A DNA stretch of 64,000 nucleotides from DASQPR01 sp963724705 (lineage in GTDB: Bacteria > Actinomycetota > Actinomycetes > Mycobacteriales > Micromonosporaceae): positions 310,001-374,000 of the forward strand of contig CAVRVS010000005.1 in assembly GCA_963724705.1 (NCBI GenBank), written 5' to 3'. Positions 55,808-64,000 of the stretch are shown here, one piece after another (the first letter of the stretch is position 1; each line of letters starts with the position of its first letter). Position numbers and translations under genes: made by a program. Below the pieces are notes generated by a model. The model searched no databases, was not told the DNA's origin, and saw only the letters and a list, made by a program, of their open reading frames with translations.

Positions 55808-56317
55808 TCAGAAGCGCCGGGCGAACGGCGCGGGTTTGCGCATACGTACGAGCAGGAGCAACGGGATGAGCACATAAGGCAAGTTGAAGACGAGAAACTT
55901 CGCCGGATTGTGTGTCCGGAAGTCGGCCTCACCGAAGAACTCGACGCCGAAGACGATGATGCCGGTGATCGCGGCGATCATCGTGGCGTAGATGACCGAT
56001 GGCAGCTGAATCCAGTTCCGGCCGGTCACTAGCGCGTACACAAGCACTATGTAGAACGGCATGTAGACGAACGCCGACAAGCCGGTGACGATCCGCATCC
56101 AGTCGGGTGGGTTCATGAACAGCGGGTCGGCGTCGTGGGCGTACCAGTAATTGGATTGAATGAAGAAGTTCGACGATGGGTGCGAGAAGTTGACGCCGAC
56201 CGTCGGCAGCAGGTCGCTGATGATCGATGTAATCGTGAACGCGGCAAAGACGACAGCGAAGAAGATATCTACCCGACGGTCGCGCAGGGCGAGATTCGGC
56301 TGGTCCGGGGGGTTCAT
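55808..56317 (-). CDS. EXPERA-domain (emopamil-binding-like) membrane protein
   Basis: 169 aa from ATG 56317. Four membrane helices: VDIFFAVVFAAFTITSIISD, the second around MRIVTGLSAFVYMPFYIVLV, VIYATMIAAITGIIVFGVE and LVFNLPYVLIPLLLLVRM. The first loop YWYAHDADPLFMNPPDW matches the EXPERA pattern with its D-P-L pair. Known relatives are sterol isomerases and TMEM97; the bacterial role is unknown. Confidence 0.75.
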   Translation of the reverse strand: MNPPDQPNLALRDRRVDIFFAVVFAAFTITSIISDLLPTVGVNFSHPSSNFFIQSNYWYAHDADPLFMNPPDWMRIVTGLSAFVYMPFYIVLVYALVTGRNWIQLPSVIYATMIAAITGIIVFGVEFFGEADFRTHNPAKFLVFNLPYVLIPLLLLVRMRKPAPFARRF

Positions 56318-56401
56318 GATCGGCGATCCTAGTGGCGCGCCGCCGCCGACGCGGTCCCCGGACGCCGGTCTCGATTGGCGTTCGATGGCGATCACCGCGC
56401 G

Positions 56402-57571
56402 TCACGCGTCGACGGATCGGTCCATCCGGTAGAACCGCCAGAAATCGTTGTCGACCGCGAGTTCGGTGCAGCTCGCAAAGCCGGCTTCGGCCGCCCATCG
56501 TCGGACCGTGGGCGCTCGGAGCACCGTGCCCGCCGCTTCGACCGGATCCTCGGCCATCGTCGCCGGTAGGCAGTGCAACACGCTGAACCCGTACTGCATG
56601 CGCTCGACATCGCCCGGAGCCGCCGTGAACTCATCGCCCACCCGCTCGTCGGCGACGAGCAGCGTCCCGTTGTTGGCCAGACCGCGCCGGACCGCCCGCA
56701 ACACCCCGACCGGATCGCCCATGTCGTGCAGCGCTTCGAAGATCGTCGCAAAGTCGAACGGGCCGCCGTCGCTGGCCTGGTTCGCATCGGCGAGGACGAA
56801 CGTCACTCGATTGCCCAAGCCGACACGCGCGGCCTCCGCTTGGGCGGAGGCAATCGACCGCGCGTCCAGGTCCACGCCGACAATGCGGATTCTCGGGTAC
56901 GCCGCCGCGAGGGCAAGTGTCGACGTGCCTTCGCCGCAGCCGAGATCGAGGACGCGTGCCGGGGGATCGGCGTCGAGTCTTTCGATCACGTCCGGCATGG
57001 AGGGAAGCCAGGTCGAGGCGAGCTCGTGGATGAACCCCGGCCGGTTCAGTGCGCGGATGCCTTCGCGGATCTCGTCGCCGTACGCGCTGTAGGGCACACC
57101 GCCGCCGGTGCGGAACGCATCGGGGAGCAACGGAAGCGCTCGCGCTATGCCCGCGAGCATCGTCGCGACCGCTCCGGTGTGGTACGGACTATCCGCGTCC
57201 AACAACACCTCGGCGTGTCCGGGTGGAAGGCGGTAGATCCGGTCGGCAGCCGGCGAAGACGGATCGTCGCAGGTGATGAACCCCGAGACGACCTGATACT
57301 CAAGCCATTCACGGGCGTACCGAGGGGCGATGCCGGCGCGAGCGGCGAGCTCGCCCTCGGTCAGACCGCCTGTCGATCCACCGTCCGAGGGGTTGGTTGA
57401 CGCGTCGTCCAGCACTCGGTAGAGCCCAAGCTCAAGGCCGAGATGAACGGCGAACAACTCCATCGCCGGGACCGCGCTGTCGACGAGGCGCTGGGCCAGC
57501 TGATCTCGGGCGGACTCTGCTGCGTCGTCGCCGGCGGTGTGTGTCGCGGTGTCTTCTCTCGCGGCTGTCAT
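56402..57571 (-). CDS. SAM-dependent methyltransferase with N-terminal winged helix
   Basis: 389 aa from ATG 57571. Residues about 35-110 are a winged-helix dimerisation domain (LFAVHLGLELGLYRVLDD, LTEGELAARAGIAPRYAREW). Then the Rossmann core with motif I RVLDLGCGEGTSTLALAAAY, IVGVDLDARSIASAQAEA, and FDFATIFEALHDMGDPVGVL. A typical small-molecule or rhodanese-neighbour type methyltransferase. Substrate unknown. The frame runs further upstream in the minus direction, but the family start fits here. Confidence 0.87.
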   Translation of the reverse strand: MTAAREDTATHTAGDDAAESARDQLAQRLVDSAVPAMELFAVHLGLELGLYRVLDDASTNPSDGGSTGGLTEGELAARAGIAPRYAREWLEYQVVSGFITCDDPSSPAADRIYRLPPGHAEVLLDADSPYHTGAVATMLAGIARALPLLPDAFRTGGGVPYSAYGDEIREGIRALNRPGFIHELASTWLPSMPDVIERLDADPPARVLDLGCGEGTSTLALAAAYPRIRIVGVDLDARSIASAQAEAARVGLGNRVTFVLADANQASDGGPFDFATIFEALHDMGDPVGVLRAVRRGLANNGTLLVADERVGDEFTAAPGDVERMQYGFSVLHCLPATMAEDPVEAAGTVLRAPTVRRWAAEAGFASCTELAVDNDFWRFYRMDRSVDA

Positions 57572-57871
57572 CAGGCAACGATGCCATCGGACGCCGGGCG
57601 TGGTCCACGAGGTTCCGCAAACCGGCGCGTTGCTGGAACCCGGCTGGCGAAACGCTGGGAGATCGGTCGCCCGGCCCGACCGAGAGTCCCGCACAGGACG
57701 CTCGATCGTCCACGGCGTGCCGGATCGTCGAACGGTCCTCGACCTGGGCCGAGCCCACCTAGGGAGGTGCTGGAACCCTGGGACCGGGCCAGAACCCGGG
57801 ACGGCCCTGGGACGCCGGGAACCGTGGGTGCCCCTGGTCGCCGGCAGTGTCGGCGAAACTATGATCGTCTG
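57572..57871. other. Divergent intergenic region
   Basis: It lies between the methyltransferase and the ArsR gene. CCTGGGAC occurs twice within a GC-rich stretch (57775-57830). No gene seen. Confidence 0.45.
57860..57865 (+). promoter_or_regulatory. -10 box of arsR-type gene
   Basis: TATGAT ends 6 nt before ATG 57872; no Shine-Dalgarno, so the mRNA is likely leaderless. No good -35. Confidence 0.5.
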
Positions 57872-58405
57872 ATGGCGATGATATCCGGCTCGCACGATCG
57901 CGACTGCCGCGTCGACCTGACGCCCGCGGTCAGCCTGTTTCGCAGTCTGGGCGACCCGACTCGACTCGCGATCGTGCACGAGTTGGCCAAGGGCGAGCGG
58001 CGTGTTGTCGACTTGACCCGTCATCTCGGCCTCGCCCAGTCCACGGTCTCCGCCCACCTCGCCCTCATGCGCGAGAGCGGCGTCGTCCAGAGCCGTGCGC
58101 TCGGGCGCCAGTCGCTCTACCGGCTCAGCCGTCCAGAGTTGTTCACGGTACTGAGCGCGGCCGAGAGCCTGCTCGCGGCGAGCGGCAACGATGTCGAGCT
58201 TTGCCCGCCAAGCGATGCCTCCCCGGGCGATGCTCAGCTGATGCGCGATGTTTCGTCGAGTAACGGTGAGCCGGCAAGCGCTGCTGCGTCGGCCGATACG
58301 GCGCTCGCCGCTCGCGCCGGTGACGACGGCCCCGCGATCGAGTCCATCGGGTTGGTGCGCGACTCTGCGATTTCTGCCAGGGTCGGCGATGTTGCGGCGG
58401 CATGA
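57872..58405 (+). CDS. ArsR/SmtB-family metal-responsive regulator
   Basis: 177 aa. Winged helix in residues about 18-95: VSLFRSLGDPTRLAIVHEL, VVDLTRHLGLAQSTVSAHLA, RESGVVQSRALGRQSLYRL. Candidate ligands: Cys in HDRDCRVD near the N-terminus and Cys in VELCPPSD after the dimer helix, a spacing that recalls Cd/Pb sensors such as CmtR, but the central Cys pair is not present. The Ala/Ser-rich C-terminal 70 residues are probably disordered. It lies 15 bp upstream of the CDF exporter, which it should control. Confidence 0.85.
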   Translation: MAMISGSHDRDCRVDLTPAVSLFRSLGDPTRLAIVHELAKGERRVVDLTRHLGLAQSTVSAHLALMRESGVVQSRALGRQSLYRLSRPELFTVLSAAESLLAASGNDVELCPPSDASPGDAQLMRDVSSSNGEPASAAASADTALAARAGDDGPAIESIGLVRDSAISARVGDVAAA

Positions 58406-58420
58406 CGTGAGCGGCGTCGC

Positions 58421-59335
58421 ATGAGCGGCCACGATCACGATCATGGCCTGGCCGCGTCGGGCCATCGACGGCCGCTCACCGTCGTCCTGGGCATCTCGAG
58501 TGCGATCCTGGTCGTCGAGGTCGTCGGCGCATTGATCTCCGGCTCGTTGGCTCTGCTTGCCGACGCCGGCCACATGCTCACCGATGTCGTAGGCCTCACC
58601 CTCGCCCTGATCGCGGCCGTGCTCGTCGAGCGGCCGGCGACGTCCCGCCGTACGTGGGGCTATCGGCGCGCCGAGATTCTGGCGGCGGCGGCGCAAGCGG
58701 CGGTGCTTCTTGCCGTCGGCATCTTCGTTGTCGTCGAAGCCATCCGCCGTCTGGTGACACCACCCGAGGTCGCGTCCGGCGCGATGCTCATCTTCGGTGT
58801 CGTCGGCCTGCTCGGCAACGCCTTGTCGATTCTGCTGCTGTCGCGCATTCAACGCGGCAACCTCAACACTCGCGCCGCGATGCTCGAGGTCGTCAACGAC
58901 GCGCTCGGCTCAGTCGCGGTGCTCGTCGCGGCCGCGGTCATTGCGTTGACTGGTTGGACCCGGGCTGACGCGATCGCTTCGTTGGCCATCGGAGTCATGA
59001 TCATTCCGCGTACGTGGAAGCTGCTCCGTGAGACGACCGACGTCCTGATGGAGGCGACCCCGCGAAGCGTTGACCTTGAGCAGATCCGTCGACACATCCT
59101 CGGTGTCAGCCACGTACACACCGTCCACGATCTGCACGCATCATCGGTGGCGTCGGACCTGCCGGTCCTCTCGGCACACGTGGTCGTCGACGAATCGTGC
59201 TTCCACGACGGTCACCTGCCGCAGCTTCTCGACCAACTGCAACAGTGTCTGTCCGGCCACTTCGACGTGGAGCACAGCACATTCCAGTTCGAGCCGGCCG
59301 GCCACGCCGACCACGAACACGGCGCCCACGCCTGA
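58421..59335 (+). CDS. CDF-family divalent cation efflux protein
   Basis: 304 aa. His-rich N-terminus (GHDHDHG) and C-terminus (HADHEHGAHA). Six helices; TM2 carries the HxxxD site in ADAGHMLTDVVGL, TM5 has Glu-x3-Asp in LEVVNDALGSVAV where CzcD/ZitB proteins have His-x3-Asp. The cytosolic domain begins DVLMEATPRSVDLEQIRRHI and has HDLHASSV. Known role: H+-coupled Zn/Cd/Co export. Operon with the ArsR gene. Confidence 0.9.
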   Translation: MSGHDHDHGLAASGHRRPLTVVLGISSAILVVEVVGALISGSLALLADAGHMLTDVVGLTLALIAAVLVERPATSRRTWGYRRAEILAAAAQAAVLLAVGIFVVVEAIRRLVTPPEVASGAMLIFGVVGLLGNALSILLLSRIQRGNLNTRAAMLEVVNDALGSVAVLVAAAVIALTGWTRADAIASLAIGVMIIPRTWKLLRETTDVLMEATPRSVDLEQIRRHILGVSHVHTVHDLHASSVASDLPVLSAHVVVDESCFHDGHLPQLLDQLQQCLSGHFDVEHSTFQFEPAGHADHEHGAHA

Positions 59336-59470
59336 TTGCCGCGTGGCCGTTAGCCGCATGACACGTGCTCGATAGCCGCGACGTGGCAGGCAGCCGCGGA
59401 TCAACGGCGAGCATCGCTGCCACGTGTCGGTGATCGGGTTGTCGACCCCTCGATGGTGGCGCCCGCCGGC

Positions 59471-60727
59471 TTATCTGCGTTGGTGGTAGGGGTTTCGGCG
59501 GGGTTGTTGGGTGGGGTCGATGTGGCGGGGTGGGATGAATTCGGGGTGCCGGTCGGGTCCGAGTCGGATGGTCCAGTCGGTGGTGTGGATGAGCCGGTGG
59601 TGATGCCGGCAGAGGGCGACGCCGTTGTCGCGGTCGGTGGTGTCCGCCCTCGCTCCAGAACACGATGTGGTGGATGTCGGTCCAGCGGGGTGGCCTTTCA
59701 CAGCCGGGGAAGGCGCAGCCGCCGTCGCGGAGCAGGATGGCGGTGCGGGTGGCGCCGGTGAACGGGCGGCGGGTGCGGCCGACGTCGATGGGCACACCGG
59801 CACCGTCGAGGATGGCGGGCAGGATCGGCGGCGTGGCAGGCGATGCGTCGGGTCGCCTGCCGGGGTGAGCAGGGCGCCGGTGTCGAACTGGCCGACGGCG
59901 ACGTCGCGTTGCAACGCGTCGAGGTCGATCGTCACGTTCAGCTGAGGTGGTTGCCCGCCGGCGGCCGGCAATTCGCCGGTGCGTAGGGCGAGTTGGCAGA
60001 CGTCGACGAGGGCGTCGGCGCGCCGCGCGGCCGGGGTGCGCAGGTCCGGGCCGCTGGCGTCCCGCGTCGGTGCGCTCAACGGTCCGATGGCGGCGTCGAT
60101 GATCGCCGCCCCCTCGACGTCTAAGACTCCGGATAGGCGGATGCCGCCGAGGCCGTCGGGGGACAGGGTGAACCCGCGGCGCTGCTGCGCGTGTCGCTGT
60201 TCCCGGTCGAGCCGGTCACGCAGCCGTTGGTCGGCCAGGTCGGGGTTGATGTGGGCGAGGACGCGGTCGCCGAGTCGGCGCAGGATGCCCGGTTCGAACT
60301 GGGTGGCGTGGCCGATCAGCACGTTTCGACCTTGTCGACCAATCCCGGCTGTTCATCGGGGACGTCGGCCAGCACCCGGCCGATCGCGATCGCCTGACCG
60401 GGGTTGACGGCACCGTCGGCGACGGCGTCGGCGAGCACCGGCCGCGCGTCCAACACCTCACCCAGAGTCACCAGCAGCCGGGCTTCGGCCGGGCTGATGC
60501 GTAGCAGGTCGCGTAGCCACGCCACCGTCGACACGGCACCCTGCCGGCGCGGCAGGTCCCGGCCGTGCGCCTCCCGGGCCAGGGTGGCGAGCGATCGCCA
60601 CGCAGCGGGAGTTGATGGCGTGCACGACCGCCGCCGTCTCGCACAGTTCGGTGTCGGACAGGCCGTAGACCGGACGCGACGCGAACCCGGCGATGTCTGC
60701 CCCGGCTCGTGTCAACGCCTCGTCCAT
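59471..60727 (-). pseudogene. DUF222/HNH endonuclease (13E12-type), several frameshifts
   Basis: From ATG 60727 (DEALTRAGADIAGFASRPVY) the gene changes frame near 60595 (to LARE...VSTVAWLRDLLRISPAEA), near 60325 (to LIGHATQFEPGILRRLGDRV), near 59850 (to VGRTRRPFTGATRTAILLRD, CAFPGCERPP, DIHHIVFW) and near 59640 (to DNGVALCRHHHRLIH and the end at 59471). All domain parts are present in order: DUF222, then HNH with its Cys and His ligands. Coding-strand wobble bases are C/A-biased, unlike the neighbours. Family members in mycobacteria (REP13E12) are repeated and serve as phage integration sites. Confidence 0.8.
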
Positions 60728-60827
60728 GACACCAGATTCGCACACCCGTACGACAATCCGCGGAGGTCGAAGACGACGGCTGAAACCGTTGTGGCACAAA
60801 CGATCCGCGACCAGGCGCCACCCGACT

Positions 60828-61565
60828 TCAGACCAGGCGCAGGCTCAGTTGAGCGCCAACCGTCGTGTAACCGAGCGACCGCGCGACGGCCTGCGACGCC
60901 GGCACGCGGGCCCGCCACTGTGGAATCAGGCCGGCGTCGAGGGCGTGGCGTGACGCCTCGGTCGCGGCTCGCTTGGCCAGACCCTGTCCGCGGTGGTCCG
61001 GGTGCGTCAGGACCATCATGTGCGCGAGTCGACCAACCCATGGCCGGTACGCGCAGACGGCAGCGACCGTGGTCGCCCGCCAGATCACGAACAGCGGCGA
61101 CGTCGCGTCCGTGATGCCGACCTCGTTCACGTCGTCGGGGCCGGCATCGCGTTCGAGCGCGGCGACGGCGTCCGAGACCTCGGCAAGGGCGACGGCTTCC
61201 ACCGGTTCGCCGTCCCACGGCGCGAAGTCCGGGGCATCGAGATAGGCCAACTCGGCCGGGCCCAGAATGCGCCCGGGGTCCGACGGCCACAGCGATCCCC
61301 ATGCCGGTCGGTCGGTTGCCTGCTCCGGCTGGGCGGTGCCGAGGGTGTCCCGTACCAACGCTGCCTGTGGCTCGTCCGGCGCGGTGATCAACGCACCGTC
61401 GGCGATCGACCCGGCACCCAGCCGGACTGTCCCGACCCACCCGGGCGGCGCGACGACGGACGCACTGCTCGACGCGATCGTGATCTTGCCCGGAACCCAT
61501 CCGTGCGGTACGCCGGACAGGACATTCCAGGCAACCGTGATGCGATCGAGAGTCGACGGCAACAT
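60828..61565 (-). CDS. GNAT-family N-acetyltransferase
   Basis: 245 aa from ATG 61565. The C-terminal GNAT core has LFVIWRATTVAAVCAYRPWV, MMVLTHPDHRGQGLAKRAAT (acetyl-CoA loop R/QxxGxG/A) and IPQWRARVPASQAVARSLGY. The N-terminal 110 residues (TLDRITVAWNVLSGVPHGWV) are an extra domain seen in some actinobacterial homologues. Substrate unknown. Divergent from map. Confidence 0.85.
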   Translation of the reverse strand: MLPSTLDRITVAWNVLSGVPHGWVPGKITIASSSASVVAPPGWVGTVRLGAGSIADGALITAPDEPQAALVRDTLGTAQPEQATDRPAWGSLWPSDPGRILGPAELAYLDAPDFAPWDGEPVEAVALAEVSDAVAALERDAGPDDVNEVGITDATSPLFVIWRATTVAAVCAYRPWVGRLAHMMVLTHPDHRGQGLAKRAATEASRHALDAGLIPQWRARVPASQAVARSLGYTTVGAQLSLRLV

Positions 61566-61645
61566 GGCCGCACTGTGACACGGCGCCACCGACGCCGACA
61601 ACGCGATTAGCGCGCCGCCGCGAGCACGAACCGCCCCCGTCTCGA

Positions 61646-61651
61646 TAGGCT
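61646..61651 (+). promoter_or_regulatory. -10 box of map
   Basis: TAGGCT ends 6 nt before ATG 61658; no Shine-Dalgarno. Leaderless candidate. Confidence 0.5.
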
Positions 61652-61657
61652 CGATGC

Positions 61658-62515
61658 ATGACCGTGCGCACCGAGCTGACTCCCGGCGTCCAAACTCCCT
61701 GGCGGCAGGTGCCGGCGAGCATTCCGCGTCCGGAGTACGTCGGCAAGAAGCGTCCGCAGCCCTACACCGGATCGGCCGTCCAGACACCGGAGACGATCGA
61801 GAAGATGCGGCTCGCTTCCCGGCTCGCGGCGCAGGCGACGCAGATCGGCGGAGCGGCGTGTGAGCCGGGCGTAACGACCGACGAGATCGACCGGATCGTG
61901 CACGAGTTCCTGTGCGACCACGGCGCCTACCCGTCCACGCTCGGTTACAAGGGCTTTCCGAAATCGTGCTGTACGTCACTGAACGAAGTCATCTGCCACG
62001 GCATCCCCGACTCGACCGTGATCGAGGACGGCGACATCATCAACATCGATGTCACGGCGTTCATCAACGGCGTACACGGCGACACCGATGCGACGTTCTG
62101 CGTCGGCAACGTGTCGGAGGAGGCGCGGCTGCTGGTCGAGCGGACGCACGAGGCGACCATGCGCGGCATCAACGCGTGCGCGCCGGGTCGGCCGATCAAC
62201 GTAATCGGTCGGGTCATCGAGGCGTACGCGAAGCGGTTCGGCTACGGCGTCGTCCGCGAATTCGGTGGTCACGGCATACACACCACCTTCCATAGCGGGC
62301 TGTTCATCCCGCACTACGACAACCCGGCCTTCACGACGGTGATGGAGGAGGGCATGACGTTCACGATCGAGCCGATGATCACGCTCGGGACGGCCGCGTT
62401 CGACATCTGGCCGGACGGCTGGACGGCGGTGACCAAGGACCGCAAGTGGACGGCCCAGTTCGAGCACACGATCGCGATCACCGAAAGTGGCGCGGAGATC
62501 CTGACCCAGCCATGA
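61658..62515 (+). CDS. map: Methionine aminopeptidase, type I
   Basis: 285 aa. A 45-residue N-terminal extension (PRPEYVGKKRPQPYTGSAVQ) resembles the actinobacterial MapB form. The pita-bread core has KGFPKSCCTSLNEVICHGIP (substrate His), metal ligands in INIDVTAFINGVHGDTDATF (two Asp), GHGIHTTFH (His), TIEPMI (Glu) and FEHTIAIT (Glu). Known role: removes the initiator Met from nascent proteins. Coupled to the VIT gene by a 4-nt overlap. Confidence 0.93.
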   Translation: MTVRTELTPGVQTPWRQVPASIPRPEYVGKKRPQPYTGSAVQTPETIEKMRLASRLAAQATQIGGAACEPGVTTDEIDRIVHEFLCDHGAYPSTLGYKGFPKSCCTSLNEVICHGIPDSTVIEDGDIINIDVTAFINGVHGDTDATFCVGNVSEEARLLVERTHEATMRGINACAPGRPINVIGRVIEAYAKRFGYGVVREFGGHGIHTTFHSGLFIPHYDNPAFTTVMEEGMTFTIEPMITLGTAAFDIWPDGWTAVTKDRKWTAQFEHTIAITESGAEILTQP

Positions 62516-63303
62516 CCGATCAGACCTCACCCGCGACGGGCGCATCGACGCCGACACCGACGCCGCCCACGTCCGTGCACAGGCTCGACAGCCGGGCGAC
62601 TCCGGCCGCGTACGACGACCACCACCACGCCGATGTGTCGGGCGGCTGGCTGCGCCCGGCCGTGTTCGGCGCGATGGACGGCCTCGTCACGAACATCGCA
62701 CTGATCAGCGGTGTCGGCGGTGGCGGTGCGTCGCGGCACGTGATTGTGCTCACCGGCATCGCCGGGCTCGTTGCCGGCGCCATCTCCATGGGGCTCGGCG
62801 AATACACCAGCGTGCGTACGCAGAATGACCAGGTTGCGAGCGAGGTCGCGAAGGAGCGCCGTGAACTCGAACGGCACCCGGTTGCCGAAGCCGAGGAACT
62901 GGCTCAGCGCTGGATCGCGCGTGGACTGTCGCCGGAGCTGGCGAGGCAGGTGGCAACCGCGGTCGCCGAGAATCCCGAGGAGGCGCTGCGCATCCATGCG
63001 CAGGAAGAGCTCGGCGTCAACCCGCACGACGTACCGAGTCCGTGGATCGCGGCAGTGTCCTCGTTCCTATGCTTCTCGATCGGCGCCGTGCTGCCCCTGT
63101 TGCCGTATCTGTTCGGGTTCAACAACCTCTGGCCGGCGCTCATCGTGGGCGGTCTCGGCCTGTTCCTCGCCGGCGCGCTGACGTCACGGTTCACCAAGCA
63201 GCGCTGGTGGTTCAGCGGTAGCCGCCAACTCATCCTGGGTGGAGCGGCGGCCGCGGCCACGTACGGGATCGGGCATCTGATCGGCATCGGCGGCGTGGGT
63301 TAA
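62512..63303 (+). CDS. VIT1/CCC1-family transporter
   Basis: 263 aa from ATG 62512 (overlaps map stop). Start LRPAVFGAMDGLVTNIALIS and GAISMGLGEYTSVRTQND are the TM1/TM2 signatures. A cytosolic helical hairpin of metal-binding type follows (VASEVAKERRELERHPVAEA), then three further helices (PWIAAVSSFLCFSIGAVLPL onward). His cluster DDHHHAD in the N-terminal tail. Known family: Fe/Mn transport. Operon with map is probably incidental. Confidence 0.9.
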   Translation: MTDQTSPATGASTPTPTPPTSVHRLDSRATPAAYDDHHHADVSGGWLRPAVFGAMDGLVTNIALISGVGGGGASRHVIVLTGIAGLVAGAISMGLGEYTSVRTQNDQVASEVAKERRELERHPVAEAEELAQRWIARGLSPELARQVATAVAENPEEALRIHAQEELGVNPHDVPSPWIAAVSSFLCFSIGAVLPLLPYLFGFNNLWPALIVGGLGLFLAGALTSRFTKQRWWFSGSRQLILGGAAAAATYGIGHLIGIGGVG

Positions 63304-63309
63304 CGGCCG

Positions 63310-63363
63310 TGATCAGCAGGATCCGATAGGATCCCAGAATCATGGATCACAGAATCATGATCA
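63310..63363. terminator. Palindromic and repeated intergenic element between convergent genes
   Basis: GTGATC (63309-63314) can pair with GATCAC (63345-63350), and the two GGATCC copies (from 63319 and 63329) pair inside. CAGAATCATG is duplicated at 63335 and 63350. It overlaps the stop of the MBL gene. Likely a bidirectional terminator. Confidence 0.45.
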
Positions 63364-64000
63364 GGCCGGGCGTGGCGACCTCGACCGGTCCGTCGTAGGT
63401 CTCGGCCGCCGCCGCGAACGCCGCGTCCGGGTCTGTACCCGGCCACAAATGCGTGAGCAGGAGCGCCTTCGCCCCAGCGGTCTGCGCGGAGGCGCCGGCC
63501 TGACGGGCGCTCGAAAGGTACGGCGCACGCATCTCCGGAACCGTTTCCGGGTGTGTGGCGTTCGCGATCAGCAGGTCGGCCCCGGTGGCCAGCTCGGCAA
63601 CGACCGGGCTAGGGCCGCAGTCTCCGGTGTACGCGAGGACGATCGGCACGGATGCGCCGGCGGATATCCGGATGCCGAGGTTCGGCACCATGTGCGGCAG
63701 GTCCCGGGTGCTGCAATGCAATGGCCCGATATCGAACGCATCACCGTCGGCAACGTCGTGCAGAACGTACGCGCTGTCGACCGTGTTCGGCTGATCCAGC
63801 GCGAGGAGCGTCGCCAGCGACCCGAGTGGCGCGTAGACCGCCAACGCGGCGGCGGGCGGCGTCGTCAACGCCCGTGCGCGGAGCAGCGGTTGGAGATCCG
63901 CGCAGTGATCCGGGTGGCCATGACTGATCCAGACCGCGTCGACGTCGGCGGCGTCGACGAGCGCGAGCAGGCGCTGGATCGTCGCGTAGCCGGGATCGAC
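63347..64000 (-). CDS. MBL-fold metallo-hydrolase, 5' end outside window
   Basis: 218 codons, open through the right edge. It starts inside the window at VDPGYATIQRLLALVDAADV, then metal motif VWISHGHPDHCADLQPLL, later LAYTGDCGP (bridging Asp) and ALLLTHLWPG (last His). The layout is of the RNase Z-like/AtsA subfamily (small beta-lactamase-like hydrolases). The N-terminal strands are missing only because the window ends. Substrate unknown. Confidence 0.87.
   Translation of the reverse strand, partial: VDPGYATIQRLLALVDAADVDAVWISHGHPDHCADLQPLLRARALTTPPAAALAVYAPLGSLATLLALDQPNTVDSAYVLHDVADGDAFDIGPLHCSTRDLPHMVPNLGIRISAGASVPIVLAYTGDCGPSPVVAELATGADLLIANATHPETVPEMRAPYLSSARQAGASAQTAGAKALLLTHLWPGTDPDAAFAAAAETYDGPVEVATPGLIMIL

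Noticed and set aside
56402..58852. An 816-codon minus-strand frame over the methyltransferase
   Set aside because: The N-terminal 427 codons are antisense to ArsR and CDF genes and have no domain; the methyltransferase starts at 57571.

Overview
The window comes from a GC-rich actinobacterium. The supporting signs are heavy use of G/C-ending codons, two F420-type luciferase-like oxidoreductases, a DUF222/HNH (13E12-type) gene, MocR/PadR/MarR-type regulators, GTG and TTG starts, and many start codons placed directly at a TANNNT -10 box (leaderless mRNAs). I do not assign a genus.

Layout. 0-10 kb is accessory and regulatory: a truncated SDR gene, a frameshifted CGNR regulator, a CAU tRNA, two VapBC toxin-antitoxin pairs, a membrane-tethered receiver protein, a frameshifted aldo/keto reductase, an MBL hydrolase, a MerR-VOC fusion regulator with a textbook 19-bp-spacer promoter, a DMT transporter and a PadR/membrane-protein pair. 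10-21 kb is metabolic and signalling: a beta-phosphoglucomutase plus GH65 phosphorylase pair, GNAT, a second frameshifted aldo/keto reductase, an FtsX-ECD-like lipoprotein, a NarL-type two-component pair, a membrane protein and an F420 oxidoreductase.

21.1-42.5 kb is the centrepiece, a surface-glycan locus. It encodes all four enzymes needed to turn UDP-GlcNAc into a 2,3-diacetamido-2,3-dideoxy-uronic acid nucleotide sugar (WbpA, WbpB, WbpE and WbpD-like). It also has a two-gene ABC exporter (Wzm/Wzt type), seven glycosyltransferases and a second nucleotide-sugar dehydrogenase. Part of it is mirror-symmetric: a GT pair on the + strand (30.6-34.3 kb) faces a paralogous pair on the - strand (40.9-37.3 kb), and each arm ends in a further glycan gene. 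A 15-bp tandem-repeat family occurs inside this locus and again at 45.5 kb.

42.7-64 kb is a patchwork: MarR/MFS, a PAP2 protein, a MocR-AhpD-PEP mutase divergon, a pentapeptide protein, a decayed phosphotransferase, an RNHCP zinc protein whose best start is AUC, an MFS exporter with iterated repeats in its promoter region, a mug-type DNA glycosylase, VOC and EXPERA proteins, a methyltransferase, an ArsR/CDF metal-efflux pair, a multiply frameshifted DUF222/HNH gene, GNAT, methionine aminopeptidase, a VIT-family transporter and a truncated MBL hydrolase.

At least eight genes are interrupted by indels. The single-base ones I could resolve at base level are mostly extra bases in short G/C runs, so uncorrected sequencing error must be considered before calling them pseudogenes.
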